The notes beneath the pieces are model-generated. The model had not been told where the DNA came from, searched no databases, and saw only the letters and a program-made list of their open reading frames with translations. This document shows, one piece after another, positions 1-8,665 of a stretch of 43,714 nucleotides of DNA. The translations under genes were made by a program, and so were the position numbers. The number at the start of each line of letters is the position of its first letter. Position 1 is the stretch's first letter. Origin of the DNA: Betaproteobacteria bacterium (GTDB lineage Bacteria; Pseudomonadota; Gammaproteobacteria; Burkholderiales; Burkholderiaceae_E); contig VGHA01000019.1 of assembly GCA_016868375.1 (NCBI GenBank), positions 1-43,714 of the forward strand, written 5' to 3'.

Positions 1-931
1 CGGCCCGCTCGGCTTCGACGAATTCGCGTTCGAACAGAACAACTTCTTCCGGATAGTAGAACTCGACATAGTTCATGGTCCGGCGCGGACTGATCGGCAC
101 CAGCGTCGAGACACACAGCACGCCCGGATACCACTCCACCATGACGTTCGGGTAGTAGGTGAGCCAGATTGCGCCGTGCGGCGGCGTTTGCCCCCCAAAG
201 CGCTTGAGCACCTGCTCGTGCCACACCCGATAGGTGGGTGTTCCGGGCTTGCGGAGCGAATCATGTACGCCAACCGTCTGAACTGAGAACCAATCGCCGT
301 ACTCCCAGCGCAGCTTGTCACAGGACACAAACTGGCCCAGCCCTGGATGAAAGGGCACGACGTGGTAGTCCTCCAGATATACCTCGATGAAGGTCTTCCA
401 GTTGTAATGACAGTCATGCGCCTCGACGTGATCGAGCATGTAGCCGGAAAAGTCGAAGTCAGGCCGGCCGGTGAGTGCGGCAAGATCGCGGGCGACATCG
501 CGCGGGCCAGAGAACAGCAGTCCCTGCCAGTTCTGCAGCGCAGAGCGGCCCAGGTTCAGACAAGGTTGCTCGGCGAAATGTGGCGCGCCCAGCAGCGTGC
601 CCTGAAGATCGTAGGTCCAGCGATGCAGCGGACAGACGATGTTCTGCGCACTGCCGCGGCCATTGAGCATCACTGCCTGACGGTGCCTGCACACATTGGA
701 CAGCAGCTCAATGCCCTGCTCCGAGCGAACCAGCACCCGCCCTTCGCTTTCAGCGGCGAGCGCGTGATAATTTCCGGTCTCGGGTACCATCAGCTCGTGG
801 CCGACGTATCCGGGACCTCGTTTGAAAAGCAGTTCGACCTCGCGCTTGAACAGCGCTTCGTCGAAATAGACGGAAACCGGAAGTTGCGCGCGGGATTGCG
901 CGACGTGCTCGCGGCGACCCAGATCCGACAT
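1..931 (-). CDS. Rieske [2Fe-2S] aromatic-ring-hydroxylating oxygenase, alpha subunit (3' end outside window)
   Basis: Oxygenase component that would take electrons through a Rieske cluster to a mononuclear non-heme iron and activate O2; the substrate is unknown. Translating the complement gives about 310 residues open to the window edge. The Rieske motif is C81-x-H83 ... C100-x2-H103. The iron site lies in the stretch with N177, E183 and E187, with H190 and H195 spaced as HxxxxH. The ATG at 931 follows an AGGAGG box. The gene diverges from xseB; a Rieske gene next to xseB-ispA-dxs is, to my knowledge, a common Burkholderiales arrangement. No reductase or beta subunit gene is visible. Family assignment is firm; physiological role is not. 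The C-terminus is missing. Confidence 0.9.
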   Translation of the reverse strand, partial: MSDLGRREHVAQSRAQLPVSVYFDEALFKREVELLFKRGPGYVGHELMVPETGNYHALAAESEGRVLVRSEQGIELLSNVCRHRQAVMLNGRGSAQNIVCPLHRWTYDLQGTLLGAPHFAEQPCLNLGRSALQNWQGLLFSGPRDVARDLAALTGRPDFDFSGYMLDHVEAHDCHYNWKTFIEVYLEDYHVVPFHPGLGQFVSCDKLRWEYGDWFSVQTVGVHDSLRKPGTPTYRVWHEQVLKRFGGQTPPHGAIWLTYYPNVMVEWYPGVLCVSTLVPISPRRTMNYVEFYYPEEVVLFEREFVEAERA

Positions 932-1020
932 CCTGACCCTCCTGGGAAAAAAGCCGAAGGACGGAACCAAGCCTGACCGAGACTGCAACGCCTGCGTTGC
1001 GGGCGGTCAAAGGGACGCTG

Positions 1021-1048
1021 AGGATACCCGGATTTCGACCGAAGGCAA
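1021..1048 (-). promoter_or_regulatory. possible sigma70 promoter for the Rieske oxygenase gene
   Basis: Read on the minus strand, a TTGCCT -35 (1043-1048) and a TATCCT -10 (1021-1026) are separated by 16 bases, about 90 bases upstream of the ATG at 931. Match quality is moderate and no other support is available. Confidence 0.3.
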
Positions 1049-1168
1049 GTTGAAGCCTGACCGGGGCCGGCTTGGTGTTGGCGCGACGGCCGGTGTTGGC
1101 TGCCAGAAAATCGCGGGAGGGGGTTTCGCCAGCCGCCAGTTTGAGTAAGATCGCTTTTTGTTGACATC

Positions 1169-1441
1169 ATGACACGTCATAAATCTGAGACACCCCCTCC
1201 CGATGTTGCCGGTGGCGCCAACCTGCCGGCGAACTTCGAGCAGGCCGTCGCCGAACTCGAATCGCTGGTGCAGGCGATGGAGTCGGGATCGCTCGCGCTC
1301 GAGCAGTCGCTGGAGGCCTATCGGCGCGGGGCGCAGCTTGCCGCGCATTGCCGTCGGCTGCTGGCCGATGTGCAGCAGCAGGTCAAAGTGCTCGAGGCGG
1401 ATCTGCTCAAGCCCTTCGATGCGGATCCGGAGGCCGACTGA
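1169..1441 (+). CDS. xseB: exodeoxyribonuclease VII small subunit
   Basis: Small subunit of exonuclease VII, which degrades single-stranded DNA to oligonucleotides; several XseB copies bind one XseA. The 90-residue product has the typical small helical XseB domain, with the motif FEQAVAELESLVQAMESG near residues 23-40 and the SLEAYRRG segment, plus a proline-rich N-terminus. No strong ribosome site precedes the ATG at 1169. The stop is one base before the ispA GTG, so the two are almost certainly co-translated in an xseB-ispA-dxs operon. The large subunit xseA lies in this window too, about 33 kb away at 34710. Confidence 0.95.
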   Translation: MTRHKSETPPPDVAGGANLPANFEQAVAELESLVQAMESGSLALEQSLEAYRRGAQLAAHCRRLLADVQQQVKVLEADLLKPFDADPEAD

Positions 1442-1442
1442 G

Positions 1443-2375
1443 GTGGACGCGCTGACAAAAAGCGCCGCGGTGCCAGGGACCGACTTGAGCTTTGGCGGCT
1501 GGATGGCTGACCGCGCAGCCCGTATCGAGCGTGCGCTGGATGCGAAGTTGCCGGCCCCCGATGCGCATCCAACCCGGCTCCATCAGGCGATGCGGTATGC
1601 GGTGCTGGGGGGTGGCAAGCGGATCCGGCCGCTGCTGGTGTATGGCGCGGGCGAACTGACCGGGGCGGCCGAGTCTGCGCTCGACTGCGCTGCCTGTGCG
1701 GTTGAAATGATTCACGCATATTCGTTGGTGCATGACGACATGCCGTGCATGGACAATGATGTGCTGCGTCGCGGAAAACCAACAGTGCATGTGGCGTTCG
1801 GCGAGGCGATGGCGATGCTGGTGGGTGATGCGCTGCAGGCGCTGGCCTTCGAGTCGCTGGCCGCGGCCGTCGGCCAGGGCGCCGCGGCCGCCGCGGTGGT
1901 TACGATGCTCGCAGAGCTGGGGCGCGGGGCCGGGTCGCTTGGCATGGCAGGCGGTCAGGCGATCGATCTCGCAGCGGTCGGGCGCACGCTGTCGCGAGAG
2001 GCGCTCGAGGACATGCATCGACGGAAAACCGGTGCCCTGCTGGCTGCCTCGGTTCGGCTGGGCGCAGCCTGTGGTCGATCGCTCACCGAGCCCGAACGGT
2101 TACGCCTCGATCGATTTGCGCTGGCTGTCGGTCTGGCATTTCAGGTGGTTGATGACGTGCTCGATGTCGAAGCCGACTCGTCAACCCTTGGAAAAACCGC
2201 CGGCAAAGATTCCGAACAGAACAAGCCCACTTATGTTTCCGTGCTCGGGCTCGAACAGGCCCGGGTCCTGGCCTCGTCGCTTCGCGATGAGGCACGGTCG
2301 GCGCTCGCCGAACTTGGGCCGGGCGCGGCCCGGCTCGTGGCCATCTCCGACCTGATTGTGCAGCGCTCCTCCTGA
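1443..2375 (+). CDS. ispA: farnesyl diphosphate synthase (geranyltranstransferase)
   Basis: Condenses dimethylallyl/geranyl diphosphate with isopentenyl diphosphate to farnesyl diphosphate in the cytoplasm, feeding quinone, hopanoid and undecaprenyl synthesis. The 310-residue product shows the first aspartate-rich motif D98-D99-xxxx-D104 ([10 protein letters not shown]), the GGGKRIRP substrate motif, and the second motif D237-D238-xx-D241 (VVDDVLD). I chose the GTG at 1443, one base after the xseB stop, because it gives the usual short N-terminus ([16 protein letters not shown]). The frame is open further upstream, but that part overlaps xseB and does not look like IspA. An ATG at 1503 is a less likely alternative. 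It is followed 11 bases later by dxs. Confidence 0.95.
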   Translation: MDALTKSAAVPGTDLSFGGWMADRAARIERALDAKLPAPDAHPTRLHQAMRYAVLGGGKRIRPLLVYGAGELTGAAESALDCAACAVEMIHAYSLVHDDMPCMDNDVLRRGKPTVHVAFGEAMAMLVGDALQALAFESLAAAVGQGAAAAAVVTMLAELGRGAGSLGMAGGQAIDLAAVGRTLSREALEDMHRRKTGALLAASVRLGAACGRSLTEPERLRLDRFALAVGLAFQVVDDVLDVEADSSTLGKTAGKDSEQNKPTYVSVLGLEQARVLASSLRDEARSALAELGPGAARLVAISDLIVQRSS

Positions 2376-2386
2376 GGATATCCGCC

Positions 2387-4315
2387 ATGTCGAACTCCCA
2401 TCCAGCCAGCCCGTTGCTCGACGCGATCGACCGCCCGGATCAGCTGCGTGCACTCGACCGGCAGCGTCTGCCGCAATTGGCCGATGAATTGCGCAATTTC
2501 GTGCTGCACTCGGTCGCAGGCACCGGCGGGCATCTGTCGTCCAATCTGGGCACGGTCGAACTCTCGATCGCGCTTCATTATGTTTTTCAGACGCCGCGCG
2601 ACCGCATCGTCTGGGATGTGGGTCATCAAAGCTATCCGCACAAGATCCTCACCGGGCGCCGCACCGCGATGACGGGCTTGCGTCAGTTCGGTGGCATCTC
2701 AGGGTTTCCGCGTCGTGTGGAAAGCGAGTACGACACGTTCGGAACCGCGCATTCGTCCACCTCGATTTCGGCGGCGCTCGGTATGGCCGTGGCCTCAAGA
2801 ATTGCCGGTGAGGGCGCGGGCCCCGAGCGGCGACGGCACATCGCGGTCATTGGCGATGGCGCCATGAGCGCTGGCATGGCCTTTGAGGCCATGAACAATG
2901 CGGGCGTGATGCCCGACATTGATCTGCTGGTTATCCTGAACGACAACGACATGTCGATATCGCCGCCCGTCGGAGCGCTGCAACGCCATCTTGCAAGGCT
3001 GATGTCGGGGCGGTTCTACGCGGCAGCGCGCGACATGAGCAAAGCGGTGCTGTCGGTGGTGCCGCCGATGTTGCAGCTGGCGCGTCGTTTCGAAGAGCAT
3101 GCCAAGGGCATGGTGCTGCCTGGCACCATGTTCGAAGAGTTCGGTTTCAACTATGTCGGGCCGATCGATGGCCACGACCTTGATAGCCTCATTCCAACGC
3201 TGCAGAACCTGCGCGAGCGGCGCGGGCCCCAGTTTCTGCATATCGTCACGCGCAAAGGCAAGGGCTATCGCCGAGCCGAGGTCGATCCGATTGCCTACCA
3301 TGGCCCCGGAAAGTTCGATCCGGCGGAAGGACTCAAGAAGCCCTCGGCGCCGGGCAAGCCCACCTTCACCAACATCTTCTCCGACTGGATCTGTGACATG
3401 GCTGCCGCCGATCGGCGGCTGGTGGCCATCACGCCCGCCATGCGCGAAGGCTCGGGTCTGGTTGAGTTCGAGAAGCGCTTTCCCGAACGCTATTTCGATG
3501 TCGGCATTGCCGAGCAGCACGCCGTCACATTTGCCGCCGGGCTGGCCTGCGAAGGGCTGAAGCCGGTGGTGGCCATCTACAGCACGTTTTTGCAGCGCGG
3601 ATACGACCAGTTGATTCATGACGTGGCGCTGCAAAACCTGCCCGTTACTTTTGCGATCGACCGGGCCGGGCTGGTGGGCGCGGACGGCGCCACGCACGGT
3701 GGGTTTTTCGACTACGCGTTCCTGCGCTGTGTGCCCAACCTGGTGGTCATGGCGCCCTCTGACGAAGCCGAATGTCGCCAGATGCTGTCTACGGCATTCC
3801 TTCACGATGGGCCCGCAGCGGTCCGCTATCCGCGGGGTGCAGGCATCGGCGCAGTGCCCTCGAAAGACCTGGCGGTGCTTCCCATCGGCGTGGCAGAGCA
3901 GCGGCGGGAAGGTCGTCGCATTGCGATTCTCGCGTTCGGTACGCTCCTTGCCCCCTGCCTGGCTGCGGGCGATGCGCTCGATGCCACGGTGGTGAACATG
4001 CGCTATGTGAAGCCGCTGGATGTCGCCTTGCTGCGCGAACTGTCGCGTACGCACGATGCCTTCGTCACCGTTGAGGAGCACATGGTGATGGGTGGCGCGG
4101 GCAGCGCGGTGGCCGAGGCGCTGGCTGCCGAAGGGCTGTCGGTCGACCTGCTTCAGCTGGGGCTACCCGATCGCTTCATCGACCACGGCGAGCAGGGCAA
4201 GCTGCTGCAACTTGAGGGGTTGGACGCTGCCGGCATCGAGCGCTCGATTCGTCGGCGTTTTGCTGCGCTGCTGCCGGGCGCTGAGCCGCGGCTGGTCGCC
4301 AGTCGATCAGCCTAG
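2387..4315 (+). CDS. dxs: 1-deoxy-D-xylulose-5-phosphate synthase
   Basis: Thiamine-diphosphate enzyme that condenses pyruvate and glyceraldehyde 3-phosphate, the first step of the MEP isoprenoid pathway. The 642-residue length is typical. Visible hallmarks are the N-terminal [16 protein letters not shown] segment, the [17 protein letters not shown] histidine motif, the thiamine-binding motif [18 protein letters not shown] followed by NDNDMS, and the transketolase-like [15 protein letters not shown] segment near residues 367-381. A GAGG box precedes the ATG. It is the third gene of the xseB-ispA-dxs operon, so two isoprenoid enzymes are co-expressed. Confidence 0.98.
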   Translation: MSNSHPASPLLDAIDRPDQLRALDRQRLPQLADELRNFVLHSVAGTGGHLSSNLGTVELSIALHYVFQTPRDRIVWDVGHQSYPHKILTGRRTAMTGLRQFGGISGFPRRVESEYDTFGTAHSSTSISAALGMAVASRIAGEGAGPERRRHIAVIGDGAMSAGMAFEAMNNAGVMPDIDLLVILNDNDMSISPPVGALQRHLARLMSGRFYAAARDMSKAVLSVVPPMLQLARRFEEHAKGMVLPGTMFEEFGFNYVGPIDGHDLDSLIPTLQNLRERRGPQFLHIVTRKGKGYRRAEVDPIAYHGPGKFDPAEGLKKPSAPGKPTFTNIFSDWICDMAAADRRLVAITPAMREGSGLVEFEKRFPERYFDVGIAEQHAVTFAAGLACEGLKPVVAIYSTFLQRGYDQLIHDVALQNLPVTFAIDRAGLVGADGATHGGFFDYAFLRCVPNLVVMAPSDEAECRQMLSTAFLHDGPAAVRYPRGAGIGAVPSKDLAVLPIGVAEQRREGRRIAILAFGTLLAPCLAAGDALDATVVNMRYVKPLDVALLRELSRTHDAFVTVEEHMVMGGAGSAVAEALAAEGLSVDLLQLGLPDRFIDHGEQGKLLQLEGLDAAGIERSIRRRFAALLPGAEPRLVASRSA

Positions 4316-4385
4316 GCTATGCTGAAGCGCGTCGAGCGTCGCCCTCGCCTCTGCTTGCGCCCGTCCGCTCTAACCTGAGTAAACG

Positions 4386-4406
4386 CATAGGTCTTTTACC
4401 CCTATG
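4386..4406. repeat. small inverted repeat upstream of folE2
   Basis: CATAGG (4386-4391) and CCTATG (4401-4406) form a perfect 6-base inverted repeat around a 9-base T-rich centre, within the 227-base gap between dxs and folE2. It could be an operator half-site pair or a weak hairpin. The rest of the gap shows no clear sigma70 promoter; a TTGAGG (4427) and TACTAT (4453) pair has a 20-base spacer, which is too long. Confidence 0.3.
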
Positions 4407-4542
4407 ACATACAGGTTTATGGAGCATTGAGGCACCGACGCACGCCCGCGTCTACTATCCGCTCCTCACACAACAAGCGGGTCTGCGATCCGCAACCTCC
4501 TCGAAACCCTCATGGCCGCACTGATCGGCCGCCGGAGCTCTT

Positions 4543-5352
4543 ATGAATACCCGCGATCCTCATTTCGTCAGCGCCCAGATGGCCGACGTTCAGGGCAGCC
4601 ACGATGCGCGCAACATCGCGATCGGACTGGTGGGGGTGAAGGGGGTGCGCTACCCGCTGACCTGGGGAAAGGGATCAGAGGGTCAGCCGGCGGTGGGTGA
4701 TTTCACGATGAGCGTGTCGTTGCCTGCGGATCAGAAGGGCACGCACATGTCGCGGTTCATTGCGATGCTGGAAGAGCGTTCGGCGTCGGGCGAGGGATTG
4801 GACGTTGCGGGGCTGGGGCAGATGCACGGCGAGATGCTGGAGCGGCTGCAGGCCAATCGCGGACGGCTGGAGGTGTCACTGACGCTGTTTGTAAGGAAGA
4901 CGGCACCGGTATCGGGTGTGCAGAGTCTGATGGATTACCAGCTGAAGGTGGTGGTGGAGGGAGAGGTTGGCGCGGCGGTGACGGAGCTGCAGCTGGTGGT
5001 TCCGGTGACGAGTCTGTGCCCGTGCTCGAAGACGATCTCGGACTATGGTGCGCACAATCAGCGCTCGCACGTGACGATGTGGGTGCAGGCGAGGCCGGTG
5101 ATGGAGCCGCAGGAGTTGATCCGGTTGGCCGAGGACGAGGCCTCGTGCGAGCTGTTCGGGGTGTTGAAGCGCGCTGATGAGAAGTACGTCACAGAGCGCG
5201 CGTACGACAATCCAAAGTTTGTCGAGGATCTGATCCGGGACGTGGCGGCGCGGCTGTCGAAGGATGCGCGGATTCGCCGTTATGCGGTGGAAGTGGAGAA
5301 CTTCGAGTCGATCCACAACCATTCGGCCTGGGCTCGCATCGAATCCAACTGA
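4543..5352 (+). CDS. folE2: GTP cyclohydrolase FolE2 (type IB)
   Basis: Converts GTP to 7,8-dihydroneopterin triphosphate, the entry step to folate and pterins. It is the metal-promiscuous alternative to zinc-dependent FolE. The 269-residue product has the FolE2 signatures [11 protein letters not shown] (about residues 33-43), KGTHMSRF, and [22 protein letters not shown] with C159 and C161 (the catalytic Cys region) and the histidines after it. A GGAG box lies 6 bases before the ATG. folE2 after dxs is common in Burkholderiales, but here it also leads a tightly packed run of eight further genes, several pterin-related. Codon use is strikingly G-ending (gtg, acg, cgg, tcg), unlike the C-ending preference of dxs and most neighbours, which may mean a different origin. 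Confidence 0.96.
   Translation: MNTRDPHFVSAQMADVQGSHDARNIAIGLVGVKGVRYPLTWGKGSEGQPAVGDFTMSVSLPADQKGTHMSRFIAMLEERSASGEGLDVAGLGQMHGEMLERLQANRGRLEVSLTLFVRKTAPVSGVQSLMDYQLKVVVEGEVGAAVTELQLVVPVTSLCPCSKTISDYGAHNQRSHVTMWVQARPVMEPQELIRLAEDEASCELFGVLKRADEKYVTERAYDNPKFVEDLIRDVAARLSKDARIRRYAVEVENFESIHNHSAWARIESN
4662..4678 (+). repeat. 17-base direct repeat, copy 1 (within folE2)
   Basis: The 17-mer ctggggaaagggatcag occurs here, in the 5' part of folE2, and exactly again at 12911-12927, just past the end of the operon. The two copies bracket 8.2 kb. Here it encodes the ordinary-looking residues WGKGS, so chance similarity is possible. Confidence 0.5.
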
Positions 5353-5380
5353 TCCCGTCGTTCGCGCACGGAGCTCAATC

Positions 5381-5923
5381 GTGATTCAGTCATCATCCGA
5401 TCAATTTCGTTCGCCCGCAAAGCTGCTTCACTGGATCACAGCGCTGATCGTCATCGCGGTGGTGATCCCCGCGGGGGTGTGGATTCGCTACTTCGAACCC
5501 GCCGACCAGGCGTTCAAGATGCGGCTCTACAACCTGCACGAAAGCTTTGGTGTGGTGGTGTTTTCGCTGGTACTGATCCGACTGGTCTACCGGTGGCTCT
5601 ATCCGCCGCCCGCCTGGCCGATGAATACCCCGGCCTGGGTTCGGTTGTTGGCAGGGTTCTCGCATGCAAGCCTCTACACCCTCCTCATCCTGATGCCCGT
5701 TACCGGGTTTCTCGCGACCAATGCGTGGGGCTTCCCGCTCAAGGTGTTTGAGGTGCTACCGCTTCCGTCGCCCATCGGCAAAGACGAGGTGCTCGCCAAA
5801 GCGTTGTCGTTCACGCACTGGTGCGGAGCGATCGCAATGGGTGTGCTTCTGACTGCACACATGGCGGGAGGCATCTACCACCGCTTCATGGCGCGCGATG
5901 CTCTGGCGCGCCGCATGTTCTAA
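5381..5923 (+). CDS. cytochrome b561 family protein
   Basis: Four-helix inner-membrane diheme cytochrome b of the prokaryotic b561 family (CybB-like), which usually passes electrons between quinol and periplasmic or membrane partners. The 180-residue product has hydrophobic helices near residues 18-36, 56-75, 92-112 and 148-165. Candidate heme-ligand histidines are H17 (LLHW), H53 (LHESFG), H95 (FSHASLY), H160 and H167. The GTG at 5381 is preferred: a GGAG box sits about 7 bases upstream and it begins just before RSPAKLLHW. The frame stays open further upstream but overlaps folE2. It lies 28 bases after folE2 and 10 bases before the OpgH-like gene, hence in the same operon. Confidence 0.88.
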   Translation: MIQSSSDQFRSPAKLLHWITALIVIAVVIPAGVWIRYFEPADQAFKMRLYNLHESFGVVVFSLVLIRLVYRWLYPPPAWPMNTPAWVRLLAGFSHASLYTLLILMPVTGFLATNAWGFPLKVFEVLPLPSPIGKDEVLAKALSFTHWCGAIAMGVLLTAHMAGGIYHRFMARDALARRMF

Positions 5924-5933
5924 GGTGGCCTCA

Positions 5934-7709
5934 ATGAACTCCGATTTTCTTGCTGCCAGGCCTTCTGATGCGGCAGGCGCGGCGTCGCTCACCCCGCGTC
6001 GCGTGCTGTTTGGCGCGCTCGTCGCGCTTACGGCTGCGATGCTGTTGGCGCTCATGGCTGCGGCGCTGTTTCTGCCGGCAGGTGTCGACGGATGGGGCAT
6101 TGCGATGCTCGCCGCGTTTGCGTTCACGCTGCCGTGGACAACCATCGGTTTCTGGAATGCGCTGATCGGATTTCTTCTGATGACGTTCTCGCGCGATCCC
6201 GAAGGTCTGGTCGCGCCGCACATGCGAAGCATCCGTGGCGATGAGGCCATCACCAGTTCCACCGCAATCGCTGTGTGCATCCGCAACGAGGATCCGGAGC
6301 GGCTGTCCCGCAATCTCGGCTGGATGTTGGAACGGCTGGCCGACACCGGCCAGGGTCGCTGGTTCCACGTGTATATGCTGAGCGACAGCAATCAGGCCGA
6401 TATTCTGGCCGCCGAGCAGAAACTGGCGGATTCGCTGGCGGCTCGGTTCGAAGGGCGCGTTGCAGTGACCTGGCGTCAACGCGTTGGGGGCGAAGGCTTC
6501 AAGGCCGGCAATCTGCGTGATTTTCTCGATCGCTGGGGTGACCGGCACGAATACATGATCGTGCTGGATGCCGACAGTGTGATGACGCCCGCCGCGATGA
6601 TGCGGCTGGTGCGAATCATGCAGGCCAATTCGCGCATCGGCATCCTTCAGACACTGGTCACTGCGCTGCCTTCTGACAGCGCGTTTGCCCGGGTGTTTCA
6701 GTTCGGCATGCGCCTGGGCATGCGCTCGTGGACGCTGGGCGCGGCATGGTGGCAGGGTGATTGCGGACCGTACTGGGGGCATAACGCAATCATCCGCATC
6801 AAACCCTTTGCGGAGCACTGCAAGCTGCCAGTGCTGCCCGGGCGGCCGCCGCTTGGCGGACACGTACTGAGCCATGATCAGCTCGAAGCGGTGTTGATGC
6901 GACGCGCAGGCTACGAGGTTCGGGTGTTGCCCGATGAAGGCGGCAGCTGGGAAGAAAATCCCCCGCACCTCATCGAGTTCATTCGACGAGACCTGCGCTG
7001 GTGCCAGGGCAACATGCAGTACTTCCGCTTCCTCGGAATGCCAGGCCTGCGTCCTGTGAGCCGCTGGCAGTTGTGGATTGCGATCGCGATGTATCTGAGC
7101 GGACCTGGCTGGATGGGTTTCACGCTGTTTGGGCTGATTCGCCAGGGGCCCATGGATGCCGAGCTGGGCATGCTGCTGCTGGTGCTGTCGCTTACCATGA
7201 ACTTCGCGCCCAAGCTTGCAACCCTGGCCGATGTACTGCTCAGGCGGCGTTTGCGTGAGGCCTTTGGGGGGGCGCCCGCGGTTCTGGCAAGCGCACTGGC
7301 CGAGACGATTTTCACCATGGTGATCGTGCCAATCTGCGCCCTGTCAGTCACGCTGTTCCTGCTGGGTCTACCCTTCGGTCGGCAGGTTGGCTGGACTGCT
7401 CAGCAGCGTGATTCGGACGGTGTACCGTTCCGATTCGCGTTGCGGCGCCTGTGGCTTCACACCCTGGCGGGCATTGCCTTCGCGGTCTCGCTCTACCTGG
7501 TTGCGCCAGGTGCTCTGTGGATTGCTCTACCGTTCTACACGGGACTGGGTGCGGCCATGCTGATCGCGATCGTCTCGGGGTCGCCAAAAGTCGGCGCGCT
7601 CACACGCGAGGCCGGCCTCTGCCGACTGCCTGAAGAGGTGCGCAGCGCGGGCCCCGATTGCGCATCGGCGCTGCTCGGATTCAGTGCCGCCGCCGCTAGC
7701 GTCCGATGA
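5934..7709 (+). CDS. opgH: OpgH/MdoH-like membrane glucosyltransferase (GT2)
   Basis: Family 2 processive glycosyltransferase resembling OpgH, which builds the beta-1,2-glucan backbone of osmoregulated periplasmic glucans from UDP-glucose at the inner membrane. The 591-residue product has two N-terminal hydrophobic stretches (about 24-48 and 52-84), a cytosolic GT2 domain with CIRNEDPERL, DSNQAD, LDADSVM (D212, D214) and the RRDLRW motif (351-356), then several C-terminal membrane segments. It is far shorter than the roughly 850-residue E. coli enzyme, mainly at the N-terminus. No opgG is present; the next gene is an unrelated exported protein with an ATGA overlap. The glucan product is therefore inferred, not shown. 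The ATG at 5934 follows AAGGTGG. Confidence 0.85.
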   Translation: MNSDFLAARPSDAAGAASLTPRRVLFGALVALTAAMLLALMAAALFLPAGVDGWGIAMLAAFAFTLPWTTIGFWNALIGFLLMTFSRDPEGLVAPHMRSIRGDEAITSSTAIAVCIRNEDPERLSRNLGWMLERLADTGQGRWFHVYMLSDSNQADILAAEQKLADSLAARFEGRVAVTWRQRVGGEGFKAGNLRDFLDRWGDRHEYMIVLDADSVMTPAAMMRLVRIMQANSRIGILQTLVTALPSDSAFARVFQFGMRLGMRSWTLGAAWWQGDCGPYWGHNAIIRIKPFAEHCKLPVLPGRPPLGGHVLSHDQLEAVLMRRAGYEVRVLPDEGGSWEENPPHLIEFIRRDLRWCQGNMQYFRFLGMPGLRPVSRWQLWIAIAMYLSGPGWMGFTLFGLIRQGPMDAELGMLLLVLSLTMNFAPKLATLADVLLRRRLREAFGGAPAVLASALAETIFTMVIVPICALSVTLFLLGLPFGRQVGWTAQQRDSDGVPFRFALRRLWLHTLAGIAFAVSLYLVAPGALWIALPFYTGLGAAMLIAIVSGSPKVGALTREAGLCRLPEEVRSAGPDCASALLGFSAAAASVR

Positions 7710-8650
7710 CGGCGCGGCGATGCCTGGCGGCTTGGGCCGCCGCGGTTACCTTGGGGCTGCCGTGGGTAGCCCCAGCCGCGATGCCGGTTGAATTCATCGA
7801 TGCAAGCAAGCCCACCCGCTGCGCCGAAGAGGACAACATCTACGTCAAGGTAGAGGCAGCGGGCGTGCGCAGCTTCACGCTGTCTGCTGAGCACCCGCCA
7901 TACATCTCGGCTGTGGTCACCGACAGCACAGCGCCCGATTTCACACACTGCGACATGAGTGGCGATCCCAAGCACTCATTCACGCCGCGTGAACTGACGC
8001 TGTATGAGGATGCGTCGATTCGGCTGGTGGGCCATACGTTTTTCAATTTCTGGCGACCCGATGTGGTCGAGGTCAGGGTGGGTGAACGGGTCGAGCGCGG
8101 TCTGCATCTGTTGCAGCTGCTGCGCCGGGGCCCGGTACGCGACATCGAAATCCTGGTGGTCTATCCGGCAGATGGCTACTGGCGCGCCAAACCGCTTCCG
8201 CCCTCGCAGCTACCCGACAGCGCCTACGGCAGTTCGTTTCTGTTTGGGCCGATCGAAGAGGATGGCAGACCCCTGGTGGCGATCCGATCCTTGACGTTTG
8301 ATCCAGCCAGGCTGCGATTCACGCTGAGCTTTGCGCGCGGCGGAACCGGCTGGCTCGAAGTGAGCGAAGCCTCGCCCCAGCGAACCCGCGTCACCATGAC
8401 GATGAGCGAGCCTTCCCGCGCCGGCTCGCCGTTTGCCGCGCTGCGGTCCATGCTGGTCACGGTCGACAATGCGGATGCGTCAGTCGCGTCGTGGCGGGAT
8501 GCATCCGGCGCGCGGTCAGGGCCCATTATTGGTTTCGGTCGGGTGAAGGCTGAGGCTGCTCGTTTTGGCCGCGATCTCCCCTCGCGCCACAACCTGAGCG
8601 CGCCCGACCATCGGTTCGCCGACTTTACGTCGACGCCTGCTGTCCGTTGA
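7706..8650 (+). CDS. exported protein of unknown function, translationally coupled to opgH
   Basis: I do not recognise a named family. The 314-residue product starts with a signal peptide (RR at 4-5, hydrophobic core about 7-22, likely cleavage near A24-A25). The mature part has only two cysteines (C39 and C82), which could form a disulfide, and looks beta-rich, with alternating hydrophobic stretches and many Phe/Tyr/Trp residues. Its ATG overlaps the opgH stop by four bases (ATGA), so the two are probably made together. The position normally held by opgG suggests a periplasmic partner of the glucosyltransferase, but OpgG is about 500 residues and no OpgG motif is seen. The next gene follows after 15 bases. 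Confidence 0.85.
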   Translation: MTARRCLAAWAAAVTLGLPWVAPAAMPVEFIDASKPTRCAEEDNIYVKVEAAGVRSFTLSAEHPPYISAVVTDSTAPDFTHCDMSGDPKHSFTPRELTLYEDASIRLVGHTFFNFWRPDVVEVRVGERVERGLHLLQLLRRGPVRDIEILVVYPADGYWRAKPLPPSQLPDSAYGSSFLFGPIEEDGRPLVAIRSLTFDPARLRFTLSFARGGTGWLEVSEASPQRTRVTMTMSEPSRAGSPFAALRSMLVTVDNADASVASWRDASGARSGPIIGFGRVKAEAARFGRDLPSRHNLSAPDHRFADFTSTPAVR

Positions 8651-8665
8651 CAAGGTGAGTGAGCG

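Noticed and set aside
1161..1166. TTGACA just upstream of xseB as a -35 element
   Set aside because: No -10 hexamer at 16-18 bases; the transcript would start inside the gene.
2795..4081. 428-codon minus-strand open frame across dxs
   Set aside because: Antisense of dxs, whose motifs are fully conserved on the plus strand; product is His/Arg/Gln-rich without a domain.
4427..4458. TTGAGG/TACTAT as a folE2 promoter
   Set aside because: Spacer of 20 bases is too long for a sigma70 promoter.
5931..6968. 345-codon minus-strand open frame across opgH
   Set aside because: Antisense shadow of the glucosyltransferase; no motifs, low-complexity composition.
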